The notes under the pieces: model-generated
The model's database searches: none
What the model was told of the DNA's origin: nothing
Seen by the model: only the letters and a program-made list of their open reading frames with translations
Translations under genes and position numbers: made by a program
From: Clostridium aceticum
GTDB lineage: Bacteria > Bacillota > Clostridia > Peptostreptococcales > Natronincolaceae
Reading direction: 5' to 3'
Length of the DNA: 64,000 nucleotides
NCBI RefSeq assembly: GCF_001042715.1
Contig: NZ_CP009687.1
Coordinates: 2,161,418-2,225,417 of the forward strand
Part shown: piece by piece, positions 46,854 through 56,134 of the stretch
Layout: each line of letters begins with the position of its first letter
How positions within the stretch are numbered: the stretch's first letter is position 1

Positions 46854-47354
46854 TTAATAAATGCCCAATTTAGCCCTGTCAACTTTATTCCAAATCCTTT
46901 CAGCTTCGCTAGCTGTTATATTGAATCTAATACTTGCATCTTGAAATACTTGTTTTGTGTATTTGTCTCCAGCATACCCGCCCTCTAAATCATCATAATA
47001 ACTCCATCTATCCATAATATACTTCCATACTCTCTCTTCCTCATTAGTATAACCACCTGTATCAGAAGCATTAGCATATAATTCTTTGCTTACTTCTTCT
47101 AGATCTTTACCAAATTCATCTGTACCCAAATAACTTGCATCTTTCTCTTTAAATTTTTCAAGTGTATTCTCAACAGTAGCATCAATTTTTTTAATTTCTA
47201 TATTTTTCCTTGGCTCACTTTGATCCAGTTTTTCATTTTGAAATAAAAAAAACACTACTATTGCCGATGTCAACATTCCCATGAGTATAGCTAGCCCAAT
47301 TATCATAACGATTATTTTATTTGATACTTGATTGTTTTTCGTTTCTTTAGTCAT
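46854..47354 (-). CDS. Hypothetical single-pass membrane protein
   Basis: 166 residues from ATG 47354 after GGGGGATATTTAT. One N-terminal membrane helix (about 18-40) is followed by a helical outside domain with KYIMDRWSYYDDLEGGYAGD and DASIRFNITASEAERIWNKV near the C-terminus; this C-terminal block looks conserved but I cannot name it. It is the only seemingly intact gene between the integrase remnant and the insertion-sequence remains. Confidence 0.65.
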   Translation of the reverse strand: MTKETKNNQVSNKIIVMIIGLAILMGMLTSAIVVFFLFQNEKLDQSEPRKNIEIKKIDATVENTLEKFKEKDASYLGTDEFGKDLEEVSKELYANASDTGGYTNEEERVWKYIMDRWSYYDDLEGGYAGDKYTKQVFQDASIRFNITASEAERIWNKVDRAKLGIY

Positions 47355-47717
47355 ATAAATATCCCCCATTTTTTTATTGACATGATTAATTCGGCAACAT
47401 ATTATACAGCATTGTTAACAAAATCCTATATAGATTTACGTCAATATATTGAATATAATAAGTCCAACAACTTTAAGGTAAAACAAAATGGGTTATTTCT
47501 TATTAGGAATACCTTATTAAATATTCTACATTTTCTACATTTTTCCTCCAAATTCTACAAATTTTTTAGTAGAATAAAAAGCCCTCAAAAAATAGTAATA
47601 CTTGTTTTAACCCTAAGTGATTCCTAACTCTATGGAACCTTAGTTGGTAGATGGATGTTTTTGGCAAGTACCTTTTCTTGCACTTCGGAACTTAATTTTC
47701 CCAGCACCCCATTTCCA

Positions 47718-48136
47718 TTATTGGGATTTCATGGTTGAGTGTGTTAGTCTGTGACTTGGACCTGTATAAACCAGCAAATGACTGTGGTGAACCAGCCTAT
47801 CAATAATAGCACTGGTTAGTTTTTCATCATAAAAAATGCCATTCCACTTACTAAATTCTAGATTGGTTGTTATGATGACACTTCTCCTTTCATAGCATTC
47901 CGATATGACTTGGAACAGAAGTTGTGAGCCCTCCTTCTCGAAGGGGATATAACCCCATTCATCGCATATCAATAAATCTGTTTTTTCAATTACCCTCAAA
48001 AAAACGTTTCAGTTCACCCTTTGCCTTTGCTTCACTAAGTTGGTTCACCAGCGATGCGGTGCGGAAGAACTTCACTCTCTTGCCACTGCTGCAGGCTGCT
48101 ACACCAATTGCAGTTGCAAGATGCGACTTTCCATTA
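47718..48136 (-). pseudogene. IS21 IstB-type ATPase fragment 1
   Basis: The C-terminal two thirds of IstB: SHLATAIGVAACSSGKRVKF through LLICDEWGYIPFEKEGSQLL. A frameshift near 48000, in a run of seven T, splits it, and the 5' end is cut within the Walker A lysine-serine at about 48,130. The region 47355-47717 before it has no convincing gene. Confidence 0.85.
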
Positions 48137-48154
48137 TGGAAAACTTTCTATAAA

Positions 48155-48586
48155 GGTAAGACCCATTGTTCCATAGCTTTAGGTATTAAAGCCTGCATGC
48201 AAGGTATGAATGTCAAATTCTATACGGCAGCGAATCTATCTAATGAACTGATTGAAGCCATGGAATACAAACGCCTCTTAAAACTTGAGAAGCAGCTTGC
48301 TAAGACAGATTTACTTATTATAGATGAAATGTCCTATTTAACATTTAACCTGCATCAATCAGAGCTATTATTCAAAGTAGTAGCTGACCGTGCAGAAAAA
48401 AGAAGTGTTGTTGTATCTACCAACCTAAAGTTTTCTGAATGGACCACCCTCTTTGAGAACGAAACAATGGTAGCTGCTTTGGTTGATAGACTAACATTCC
48501 GTTCACATGTACTGAATATGAATGGTCCATCATTTCGGAGTGATTATTCCAGAGAAAACCCAAAGGGAGGTTCAACAAATGACTAA
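48155..48586 (+). pseudogene. IS21 IstB-type ATPase fragment 2 (head-to-head with fragment 1)
   Basis: Reads GKTHCSIALGIKACMQGMNV, then LLIIDEMSYLTFNLHQSELL and MVAALVDRLTFRSHVL, a different IstB subtype from fragment 1. It also starts inside the Walker A loop (GKT), leaving only about 20 bases between the two opposed P-loops. The N-terminal third is lost. The frame upstream of 48155 is not real coding sequence. Confidence 0.85.
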
Positions 48587-48761
48587 AAAAGAACGTAAAT
48601 ATCTTGAAAACTTAGAAGAATGCTTTGAACAAGTAAAAAGTGCCTACAACGATGCAAAGCTTGAAATTAGTGAACTAACCGTATACATAGAAATGTTGGA
48701 AGAACTATGTAGACAGCATTCCATTGAAATTCCAGATTTTCAAGAACCATCATTCTTTTAA
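48579..48761 (+). CDS. Small accessory protein of the IS21-type element
   Basis: 60 residues (MTKKERKYLENLEECFEQVK...). The start ATG 48579 follows GGGAGGTTCAACAA and overlaps the istB fragment stop. A small charged coiled-coil protein like this often follows istB in clostridial IS21 elements. Function unknown. Confidence 0.55.
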   Translation: MTKKERKYLENLEECFEQVKSAYNDAKLEISELTVYIEMLEELCRQHSIEIPDFQEPSFF

Positions 48762-48861
48762 TCAAATCACATAGTGGGACCATTACATGGTTTCCCTATA
48801 TTAAGCCCCATAGTGGTAAACTTTTTGAGTAGCACTACTGGTAAACAAATTCAGTATCACG

Positions 48862-49154
48862 TGGTAAAAAAATTCATTGACATTCGCAATCTACTTATCT
48901 GTGACGAATGGGGCTATATCCCATTCGACGCAGAAGGATCCCAGCTGCTGTTTCAGGTTATTGCAGACTGCTATGAAAAGCGCAGTCTTATTATTACCAC
49001 AAACATAGAGTTTAGCAAGTGGAATGGCATTTTCTATGATGACCAGCTCACCGCCGCTCTCATCGACAGGCTTGTTCATCATAGTCATTTAATTGTTTTT
49101 GGTCGAGATAGCTGGCGATTAAAGCACTCTTTGATGAAGCAGTCTAACAATTAA
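48862..49154 (+). pseudogene. IS21 IstB-type ATPase fragment 3
   Basis: KKFIDIRNLLICDEWGYIPF through FSKWNGIFYDDQLTAALIDR, the C-terminal half of the same subtype as fragment 1 but in the opposite direction. The P-loop and upstream part are absent. Confidence 0.85.
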
Positions 49155-49185
49155 ATACAATTTGGGGTGTTACACTTTTGCATTG

Positions 49186-49410
49186 CATTTCGTTACAGAA
49201 AGTGCTTGCAAAAAACATGATGGAGCTAAAGCAAGCGCATGTGTATATTCGTTGGTTGAAACGGCGAAAGCCAATGGACTTAACCCCTACAAATACCTAG
49301 AATTTCTTTTAACAAGGTTACCAGGATCTAATTATAAGACTAACTCAAACTCACTGGATCTAATGATGCCTTGGGATGAATTAATTCAAACAACGTGTAA
49401 AGCAGATTAA
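49186..49410 (+). pseudogene. IS66-type transposase C-terminal remnant
   Basis: GAKASACVYSLVETAKANGL and NPYKYLEFLLTRLPGS, then LMMPWDE, match the C-terminus of IS66 TnpC. The rest of the element is gone. It is followed by a hairpin and the IS66 right end. Confidence 0.85.
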
Positions 49411-49416
49411 ATACCT

Positions 49417-49443
49417 ACAGGGATATCATACCGATATCCCTGT
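49417..49443 (+). terminator. Hairpin at the IS66 3' end
   Basis: ACAGGGATATC and GATATCCCTGT form an 11-bp stem just after the transposase remnant, followed by TATTATT. Confidence 0.7.
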
Positions 49444-49459
49444 TATTATTCCATGCATC

Positions 49460-49476
49460 TTTTATTGTACGCTTAC
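49460..49476. mobile_element. IS66-family right terminal end
   Basis: TTTTATTGTACGCTTAC ends the IS66 remnant; its reverse complement GTAAGCGTACAA is the characteristic IS66 terminus. The right direct repeat begins at the next base, so this insertion sets the visible left limit of that repeat. Confidence 0.75.
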
Positions 49477-49789
49477 AATACTTAGAGGTGGTGACTTCTT
49501 GGGGCATTGGATTAAAGTTATTTATAACACAAAAAAACTATCTAAATTTTAGATAGTTGAATTTACATGGTCTGGCTGACAGGACTTGAACCTGCGACCT
49601 CCAGACCCCCAGTCTGTTCAGGTCGCTTTTTTCTTTTTTTATTAATTTATGCCTATTCCTGTTTTTGTTGAAATTTACACATTTATTGCAATATAAAAGA
49701 GTTCTCGTTTTTATCAAATTTGCCTCATTTTCACCTTTTTCGTTAGATTTTTGTTTGCAATGTTTGCAAAATGTTTGCAGTTTTTGGGG
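49477..49789. repeat. Island direct repeat, right copy
   Basis: Matches 40273-40609: the AGGTGGTGA half-hairpin, the AACTATCT/AGATAGTT terminator palindrome, the tRNA remnant and the TTTGTTTGCAA array, which here has fewer 11-bp units. Its left limit is an IS66 end, so the original duplicated block may have been longer. Confidence 0.92.
49568..49626 (-). pseudogene. tRNA(Pro)-like 3' remnant, right copy
   Basis: Same as 40365-40424, but with five G in the anticodon loop (CTGGGGG, a regular 7-base loop with a GGG anticodon), T arm and CCA end. The D arm and 5' acceptor strand are missing. It marks the 3' part of a tRNA as an integration target. Confidence 0.8.
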
Positions 49790-49833
49790 CTGATACTAGT
49801 GGAATTTCAATAGCAAAAGAACTGCAAAATTAT

Positions 49834-50133
49834 TTAATCATCATCTACATCTATTAAACAGATATCAATAATAGCTTTCGATAAAGGCTCGATATTCAAT
49901 GGATAATCTTTTATCGTTGCATCCATGTCCATTGTTGCTCAATTATCAATGCCTACGATAGCTGCAATCAACATACCGCCCTTAAGTATAAACTTATTCT
50001 TGTACTGTGATTTCGATAAACGCTCTAAGAACCTCTCAAACATATAGTTTTGAAGAACTACTTGAGCAGACATATCTTTTTGCTTAGCTAGATTTTTGAT
50101 TCTAGCTTTTAAGCTCATCGCTTTATTGCTCAT
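49834..50133 (-). pseudogene. AbiEii-type nucleotidyltransferase toxin, nonsense-mutated and truncated
   Basis: The N-terminus (MSNKAMSLKARIKNLAKQKD, FILKGGMLIAAIVGIDN) is that of AbiEii/AbiGii toxins. A TGA at 49939-49941 replaces the conserved Arg codon (CGA to TGA) in GIDN-R-ATMDMDATIK, the NTase metal motif. The frame then continues to DVDDD and stops at 49834, close to the direct repeat, so about two thirds of the protein is lost. It overlaps the antitoxin gene by 4 bases. Confidence 0.85.
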
Positions 50134-50723
50134 AGTAGTACCTCCATATAATTTTTAATTAATTTCTCGACCTTCAATTTTTTTGCATATTGTATAAGAA
50201 GTGCATAATCTGTAGATGTAAGCTTTATATACCTCTTTAATGCTTCATTTACAATTTGAATATCTATTTTATTTCTACTTCTTACAATATCACAAATTGT
50301 CCTTTCAACGTTATACACCTTGATCTTATTCCCAAAAGAAGTCATGCTATCAGTAATTCCTAATGAATGTAAATCATTTTTAATATAGTAGATTTTGAAG
50401 TTCTCACATATATTCTTAACAACTTTGTAGCTACTTGAAACAGTAGCAGAATACTCAAATGGCGTCCTATCAGTTAAATTATGTAGAAATAAAGCAGTTT
50501 CATGAGAATAGATTATTCTAGGATACTTACACTGCATATAGTACATTTCATCCTCAATTGTTTCAGGCGACACATATACACCTCTACTAACACGTTCCAG
50601 CTTTCCCATGTCAACAAGCTTTGATAAATATATCCTTGGAATATTTAAATCTTCTAGATCTGATGTTAATATAGTTCCATTTTTCTGTTTTATAAAATCT
50701 TCTAATTTTTCAAGGTAATTCAT
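50130..50723 (-). CDS. AbiEi-family antitoxin/repressor
   Basis: 197 residues with an N-terminal winged-helix domain (LEDFIKQKNGTILTSDLEDL, IPRIYLSKLVDMGKLERV) and the AbiEi C-terminal part (RIIYSHETALFLHNLTD, KVYNVERTICDIVRSRNKID). AbiEi represses its own promoter and counters AbiEii. Both frame and start are intact although the toxin is dead. It belongs to type IV toxin-antitoxin systems with anti-phage activity. Confidence 0.9.
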   Translation of the reverse strand: MNYLEKLEDFIKQKNGTILTSDLEDLNIPRIYLSKLVDMGKLERVSRGVYVSPETIEDEMYYMQCKYPRIIYSHETALFLHNLTDRTPFEYSATVSSSYKVVKNICENFKIYYIKNDLHSLGITDSMTSFGNKIKVYNVERTICDIVRSRNKIDIQIVNEALKRYIKLTSTDYALLIQYAKKLKVEKLIKNYMEVLL

Positions 50724-50736
50724 TTATATCACCTCT

Positions 50737-50782
50737 TTTACAAATATACTGATATCATATCCAATATCAGTATATTTGTAAA
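50737..50782. promoter_or_regulatory. Palindromic operator of the abiE operon
   Basis: TTTACAAATATACTGATAT (50737-50755) and its exact reverse complement (50764-50782), 8 bases apart, lie 14 bases upstream of the antitoxin start. AbiEi proteins bind inverted repeats in their own promoter, so this is the expected site. Confidence 0.75.
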
Positions 50783-50895
50783 CATTATTTTTGTGCAATA
50801 TATTTAAAACCGTTGAAAAATATAGATTTTACGAAGCGAACCACTAATATGGAGAAGACTGCATGGTGGCCAGTGATGTTAATCTAATAAATAGA

Positions 50896-50958
50896 AAGAA
50901 AATCGATAGAATAATGTTATATAGAGATACTATATTATATTAATCTATCAATTTTCTT
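50896..50958. terminator. Terminator at the end of the dpt cluster, distal hairpin
   Basis: AAGAAAATCGATAGA and TCTATCAATTTTCTT pair with one mismatch and are followed on the minus strand by TCTATTTATT. Confidence 0.65.
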
Positions 50959-50966
50959 AACATTTT

Positions 50967-50993
50967 GTACCTAAGTTCTTTCTAACTTAGTAC
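50967..50993. terminator. Terminator at the end of the dpt cluster, proximal hairpin
   Basis: GTACCTAAGTT and AACTTAGTAC form a 10-bp stem with a 6-base loop, 30 bases past the dptH stop. No long T-run. Confidence 0.5.
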
Positions 50994-51022
50994 TAAATTC
51001 ATTTCATAAATTAACATGGAAT

Positions 51023-54000
51023 TTAATTTTCTTCAAAATACTTCAAAAGTGCTCTTCTTACTTTTTGTGTTAAAAATGGACTTTTGCCTCGTTCGATATT
51101 ACCATAGCTTACCTTTGCAAGAAAATCTCCTTTTCCCGCTAACCGTTCAGCTCCATCTTGATCAATGATAACATTAGAAGCTATAGAATCAGCAGTTCTT
51201 AATGCTAACCGAGCTCCCAGGTTATTTCTGATATTTGTATTGATAACTTCTGCCTTTGGATGTTGTGTACACACAATTAGATGAATTCCAGCAGCTCTGG
51301 CTTTTTGTCCTATCCGAGTAATGGCGTTTTCTACTTTTTTAGCTAACTCTTTTTCTTGATTCATAAAGTCTGCAAATTCATCAAAAACCATCACTAGGCG
51401 AGGTAACTTTTTCCCTGTAACCTCTATATATTCATCTATATTTGTAACATACTCTTTAGAAAAGAGATTGTATCGTTTCTCCATCTCATCAACCATTTCA
51501 TCTAAAACAACCACTGCTTTTTCAATATCTGTAATCACATCTTGGGTATGAATTTTCTGGCTATAGTAGCTAAACTCCACCTGCTTTGGATCAATAAAAA
51601 CAAACTGTACTTGCTCTGGAGAATAAAGACACATTATCCCAAGGATTATTGAGTTTAACGATACACTTTTTCCGCTACCAGTAGTTCCTCCTACCAATAG
51701 ATGAGGCGTTGTTGAATCAGCTAAATCAATATATATCGCTTTACTTAGAGGGTTTAATCCTAACGGAGCAATTAAGTTTGTTTCTTTAACTTTATCACCA
51801 ATCTGCTCTCTCATCAGTGCCATAAATTGTTCAAAGTATATGGTATCAGGATCATCTCTAACTATATCTATATTGATCCTTCCTTTATAAATTTTTATAG
51901 TAGGTTCTTGGCTCGTTTCTAACCACAATTGAATGTCTTTGCTCCTGGATGTAAGTTTTTGATGAGATACAGTTGCAGGTATCTTTACAACAATTCTTAT
52001 AACACCGGGACCAACAATCACATCTTCAACATCGATTTCGATGTTGTTTTTAGCAAAATTACTAATTAATTTGCTAGCATATTTTTTCTTTAATTGACTA
52101 TAATCAGGAGCTTCTTTTGTTTCATAGTCTAGTGCTATCCCTTGTAAAGCCGCAACTTCAGGCTTTAAATCAAATTTTGTAACTATATCTTCGTCCTCTA
52201 CTTCTTCATCAGGCTCTTTTCCGTCCTCATCGGTCTCTTTTTCTTTTAAAACATGTTCTTTATCTTCTTTTTCTTGGTTTCCATATTTTTTATCGTGGAT
52301 TTCTTTTTTAAGTTCTGATTCGTCTGTTGTAAGCTCTTCTTGTTTTGTGTCCTCTGACTCTTTTGAATCAATATCTTTATCAGCTTTCTCTTCTTTCATC
52401 TGTAAATTTGCATTTTTTTCAAATACTTCTTTTTCTTCAAATAGAAAATCCTGTTCTAATTCCTCATAATCTGGTACAACTTCTTCTTTTGCACCTAATG
52501 CATGCAAAATATAATCTCTGGAGTAAATATTGTTCTTATATTTGCTTTGAATTAAATCTTGATATACTTCCGATTCTCCTTGTGAAAACTCATAATCCTT
52601 TAAATTTGATGTATAACAAAAGACATCAATAGATGTATCTATATTCACACGAATCTTATCCAAAGGTTTATCTTGCAAAATTTTTATCAACCTAGATTCT
52701 TCGAAACTATAAGCATCGCGCTCAACTATATAATGAACTAGCTCATCTTTCCAAAAACTAGCGTCTGGACTATCAGGATGAAAATTAAAAATATTATTAT
52801 ACAAAGTTTCTGCTGATTTAATCTGCTTGATCGCATCAATTCTCTCTGGTTCAAAAATTCGATGGTTTACGAACTTTAATTCTTTAATAGAAAAATTAAT
52901 TATTAAAGTGTCTTCCTCATTTTTAATTCTAGTAATAACAAGGTCCGGTCTTCTATTTCTAGAACTAAACCACGGAAGTTCATCACAAAGAGACCATATT
53001 TCAAAATCAGTTTCTTTTTTAAGTTCTTGGTTTGCTTTAATCAATAAATAAGTAGCCAACATTTCATGAGCATACTTTCCAGGGCCAACGGCTTTTAGTA
53101 CTAATGCCCCCGAAATTTCTTTCACTTCTTTTACAGCATTTAAAATACTTTCCTTTTTGACCCCTTCATTTTTCATTATTTCTTTTACTTTTCTTAAAAG
53201 CCGATCATGATATTCGTAATCTTTGATATTTTTGTTTAGTTTTTTAATGTACTTTGAAGAAGAAAGAATCAATTTGTAATTTTTATTCTTTCCTGCCTTG
53301 GATCGGTATTGAATGATTTGAGCTTTAGACGAAGTTTTTTGTAGTAAAGATTTGTCTAAAAAACGATCCATAATCATAATCCAATTAAACCGTTCATGTA
53401 TATGATCAATTAAGTGGCTGCTAATATTATTAATAGTTATGGTGTTTTTCAACACAAATAACTCATTTTCATCTAACATCGCATGCTTTTGAACCATATA
53501 TTGCATTTTATAAAAATACTCAAGAGATTTGGACATTTTTTCACTGATATAGGGAAGTCGTTTTATGGCCTCACTTTTCCTTAATGGCTCCACTTCCAAT
53601 TTTTCAAACCAATTCAAAGATTCTTCTGGTCTAATTTTTTCAAAGGAAAACTGTACTTGATCAGACTGACCAAAGTAATCTGCTAAAACCACAATATCAT
53701 TGTCAATCATGTATTCATCTACTTGTTCAAAAATTTCTTCCATCCTTTTTCCAGATAAAACCTTGACTTCAACATTTGGGAACTTCCGATCAATATCTGA
53801 TTTAGAATATTCTTCTTTTCTTTTAATCCAATCATTAATTTCTTTATGAATTGATCCAGCATGTAGACTATGTACATTTAATCTTATTTTCTTTAAACTT
53901 TTAATCTTCTTAAAGAGTTCTTCAATGGACTTGATGATAATGTCTGAACTTTGACAGTAAAGAAACAAAATGTCTAAGCTATCTTTAGAATAAGGATAGA

Positions 54001-56134
54001 CATTCAAATAGTTCTTAGAAGTCTTTACCAATTCTTCCGATAATTCTGTTGAAATATGATCTGTGCTATTCATTAATTCATTATTTAACACAAACTTCCC
54101 TTGTCCTAAGACCTCATTAATTTCAATCAAGAATTTCGAATCACTATCTAGTGCAAAATATCGTGGAGCCAGTTGCTTTAAGCTGTCTGTGACATAATCT
54201 AAATACTCAGTTTCCTTTTCTACAAACAACCGATCATCCATAGCTCTTTGTATCCAATCTTGCAATTTGTTTTGAATCTCTTGATACCTTTTTAGATAAC
54301 TGATTAGTCGTATTGGATGAAAAATTGTCAAGGTTCTTTCTGTGATTAAACCTGTGCTTCCTTGATTATAGTTACACATATCAAGCGTCCCAATTTCCAT
54401 TAATGGACTAAAAACTTGTTTTGTAATATGTACAGAGTCTTCAACACCTTTAAAGTAGGCTTCTATTCGATTTTCTATAGTATTGATATCTAAAGAAAAA
54501 ACTCCATTTGAACAAGCTTCTTTCAAAACATCAGAATACCAAGTGGAGAACTCTTTGAAAGATATTAGTTGATTTTTCATCTCCTCATTTTGCTGAGCAG
54601 CTAGGAGACCAAGAGCATCACTTACTTTTTCAACTATTTCAATTTTTTCAACGGTTTCATCTTTATATTGCAACACCTTAGGAAGTTCATTTGCTTCAAT
54701 GCTTTCTATAAAGCTGCCTAAATTACTCTCGGCTAAATTGATTAGTTTAAAAGACTTGTCTTTTAGTTTGTTGTTTTCATTATAAATTGTCAATGTAAAA
54801 GTAATCTCTTGACCTTTTTTACTTGCATCTTCTTCTATTATATTTTCCTCGTATCGAACTAAAGGCGCTTGTTTTTCAATATTTTTAATGTATATTTTCA
54901 AAAATCTTATTATATCACTCGGTAATTTGTTTTCATCTACAGTTAGCTTAAAATATGCATCTGATATTTCCTCTTCTTCAGCACATTCACTAAGTAACCC
55001 ATAGCACTCATATAAAAGAGCTTTGTATAAATCTTCATACTCCGAGGGATTTCTCAATTTTTCAATCCTACGAATAATCATTGTTTTTAAACTTTTATCC
55101 TTATCTAGATCATCCTCAAAATTTTCATAAAAATCCTGAATATCATCAGGATTCTCGTTTTCTTCAATGGACTCGATACCCTCATCAATTATTTGTTTCT
55201 CATCTTTAGAACGTATATTGTACTCTAAAGCATCTTTAATTCTGTCTTTTATCTTTGTTTTTTCTTTAAAATTAAAGATTTCTTCGATTGTTTCAAAATC
55301 GTAATATAAAAGTCGTCGATTCTCTTTATTTATAAAACTCAATGCTATTTCTCTAAAGCTCTCAGGGGTTATAAGTTGCCAAATGTCATGAGGATATTCG
55401 TTTATTTCCTCATTATCCAAGAAAGTATAAATTTTTTCTTTTAATTTTTCGACATCTCCATTTTTCCTGATTAAGTTTGCCAAAGTAAAATTTCTTCTTA
55501 ATCTTTTTACGTTAGAATCTTCAACAATGAGATGTTGATCTACAAAAAGATTCAAAATTGGTAAGTTTTTTTGAATGCTTTTTACCATCGAGTTTTCTGT
55601 ATTATTAACTAAAGCTGCAGTGAACTCAACTAAAGTTCGTAACTGAGGCTCAGAAAGCTGATTATACATTTTAACGAACTGTTGGATATCTTCAATTTCC
55701 TCTAAAACTAATTTGTACTCTTCCGATAAAACTCCATAAAGTTCTTGAATTCCTAGGTTTGATAGCAAAAAGGCCTCATCAATTGAAAAAAGATTTTCTA
55801 AACTTTGTGCTTCGGGGGCTATATCATTGATTAATATAATAAGAGCTTCGTTGACTTTAGTATTATTTCTCAACCAAATGCTTGTCTCATGTTCTCTTAA
55901 ATGAAAGTCTTCATATCCTTCAATAGGCTTTATTAGTCGAACTATTGGCGTATAATAAGTATTTAGTTTAGCTTTTTCTTGTTTAAAAATATCTAAAAAA
56001 CTTTTTAGTTCATCATCTAATAATCCACTAATCTTAATGAATAATTTCGGAGTATTTTCATTTTTCTGTTCTTTGAAGTATTTACATAATACTTTCGTTA
56101 TCCATTTGCTTAGAATTTTTTCTTTTGTATTCAT
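51023..56134 (-). CDS. dptH: DptH/DndH, phosphorothioation-dependent restriction protein
   Basis: 1,703 residues. A large N-terminal region of unknown fold (about 1-1230) is followed by a charged Glu/Lys-rich linker (about 1232-1328) and a C-terminal FtsK/HerA-type motor. The motor has Walker A VGGTTGSGKSVSLNS (about 1478-1492) and Walker B LVMVFDEFADFM (about 1579-1590). In the Dnd/Dpt restriction complex this subunit is the motor; the family restricts DNA lacking phosphorothioate. It overlaps dptG by 4 bases. Identification rests on gene order, size and the motor domain. Confidence 0.88.
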   Translation of the reverse strand: MNTKEKILSKWITKVLCKYFKEQKNENTPKLFIKISGLLDDELKSFLDIFKQEKAKLNTYYTPIVRLIKPIEGYEDFHLREHETSIWLRNNTKVNEALIILINDIAPEAQSLENLFSIDEAFLLSNLGIQELYGVLSEEYKLVLEEIEDIQQFVKMYNQLSEPQLRTLVEFTAALVNNTENSMVKSIQKNLPILNLFVDQHLIVEDSNVKRLRRNFTLANLIRKNGDVEKLKEKIYTFLDNEEINEYPHDIWQLITPESFREIALSFINKENRRLLYYDFETIEEIFNFKEKTKIKDRIKDALEYNIRSKDEKQIIDEGIESIEENENPDDIQDFYENFEDDLDKDKSLKTMIIRRIEKLRNPSEYEDLYKALLYECYGLLSECAEEEEISDAYFKLTVDENKLPSDIIRFLKIYIKNIEKQAPLVRYEENIIEEDASKKGQEITFTLTIYNENNKLKDKSFKLINLAESNLGSFIESIEANELPKVLQYKDETVEKIEIVEKVSDALGLLAAQQNEEMKNQLISFKEFSTWYSDVLKEACSNGVFSLDINTIENRIEAYFKGVEDSVHITKQVFSPLMEIGTLDMCNYNQGSTGLITERTLTIFHPIRLISYLKRYQEIQNKLQDWIQRAMDDRLFVEKETEYLDYVTDSLKQLAPRYFALDSDSKFLIEINEVLGQGKFVLNNELMNSTDHISTELSEELVKTSKNYLNVYPYSKDSLDILFLYCQSSDIIIKSIEELFKKIKSLKKIRLNVHSLHAGSIHKEINDWIKRKEEYSKSDIDRKFPNVEVKVLSGKRMEEIFEQVDEYMIDNDIVVLADYFGQSDQVQFSFEKIRPEESLNWFEKLEVEPLRKSEAIKRLPYISEKMSKSLEYFYKMQYMVQKHAMLDENELFVLKNTITINNISSHLIDHIHERFNWIMIMDRFLDKSLLQKTSSKAQIIQYRSKAGKNKNYKLILSSSKYIKKLNKNIKDYEYHDRLLRKVKEIMKNEGVKKESILNAVKEVKEISGALVLKAVGPGKYAHEMLATYLLIKANQELKKETDFEIWSLCDELPWFSSRNRRPDLVITRIKNEEDTLIINFSIKELKFVNHRIFEPERIDAIKQIKSAETLYNNIFNFHPDSPDASFWKDELVHYIVERDAYSFEESRLIKILQDKPLDKIRVNIDTSIDVFCYTSNLKDYEFSQGESEVYQDLIQSKYKNNIYSRDYILHALGAKEEVVPDYEELEQDFLFEEKEVFEKNANLQMKEEKADKDIDSKESEDTKQEELTTDESELKKEIHDKKYGNQEKEDKEHVLKEKETDEDGKEPDEEVEDEDIVTKFDLKPEVAALQGIALDYETKEAPDYSQLKKKYASKLISNFAKNNIEIDVEDVIVGPGVIRIVVKIPATVSHQKLTSRSKDIQLWLETSQEPTIKIYKGRINIDIVRDDPDTIYFEQFMALMREQIGDKVKETNLIAPLGLNPLSKAIYIDLADSTTPHLLVGGTTGSGKSVSLNSIILGIMCLYSPEQVQFVFIDPKQVEFSYYSQKIHTQDVITDIEKAVVVLDEMVDEMEKRYNLFSKEYVTNIDEYIEVTGKKLPRLVMVFDEFADFMNQEKELAKKVENAITRIGQKARAAGIHLIVCTQHPKAEVINTNIRNNLGARLALRTADSIASNVIIDQDGAERLAGKGDFLAKVSYGNIERGKSPFLTQKVRRALLKYFEEN

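Noticed and set aside
47924-48154. Upstream part of the plus-strand frame leading into istB fragment 2
   Set aside because: This stretch is the antisense of istB fragment 1; only the part from 48155 matches IstB.
48774-48861. N-terminal part of the plus-strand frame of istB fragment 3
   Set aside because: It does not match IstB and is likely flank or insertion-sequence end carried in the open frame.
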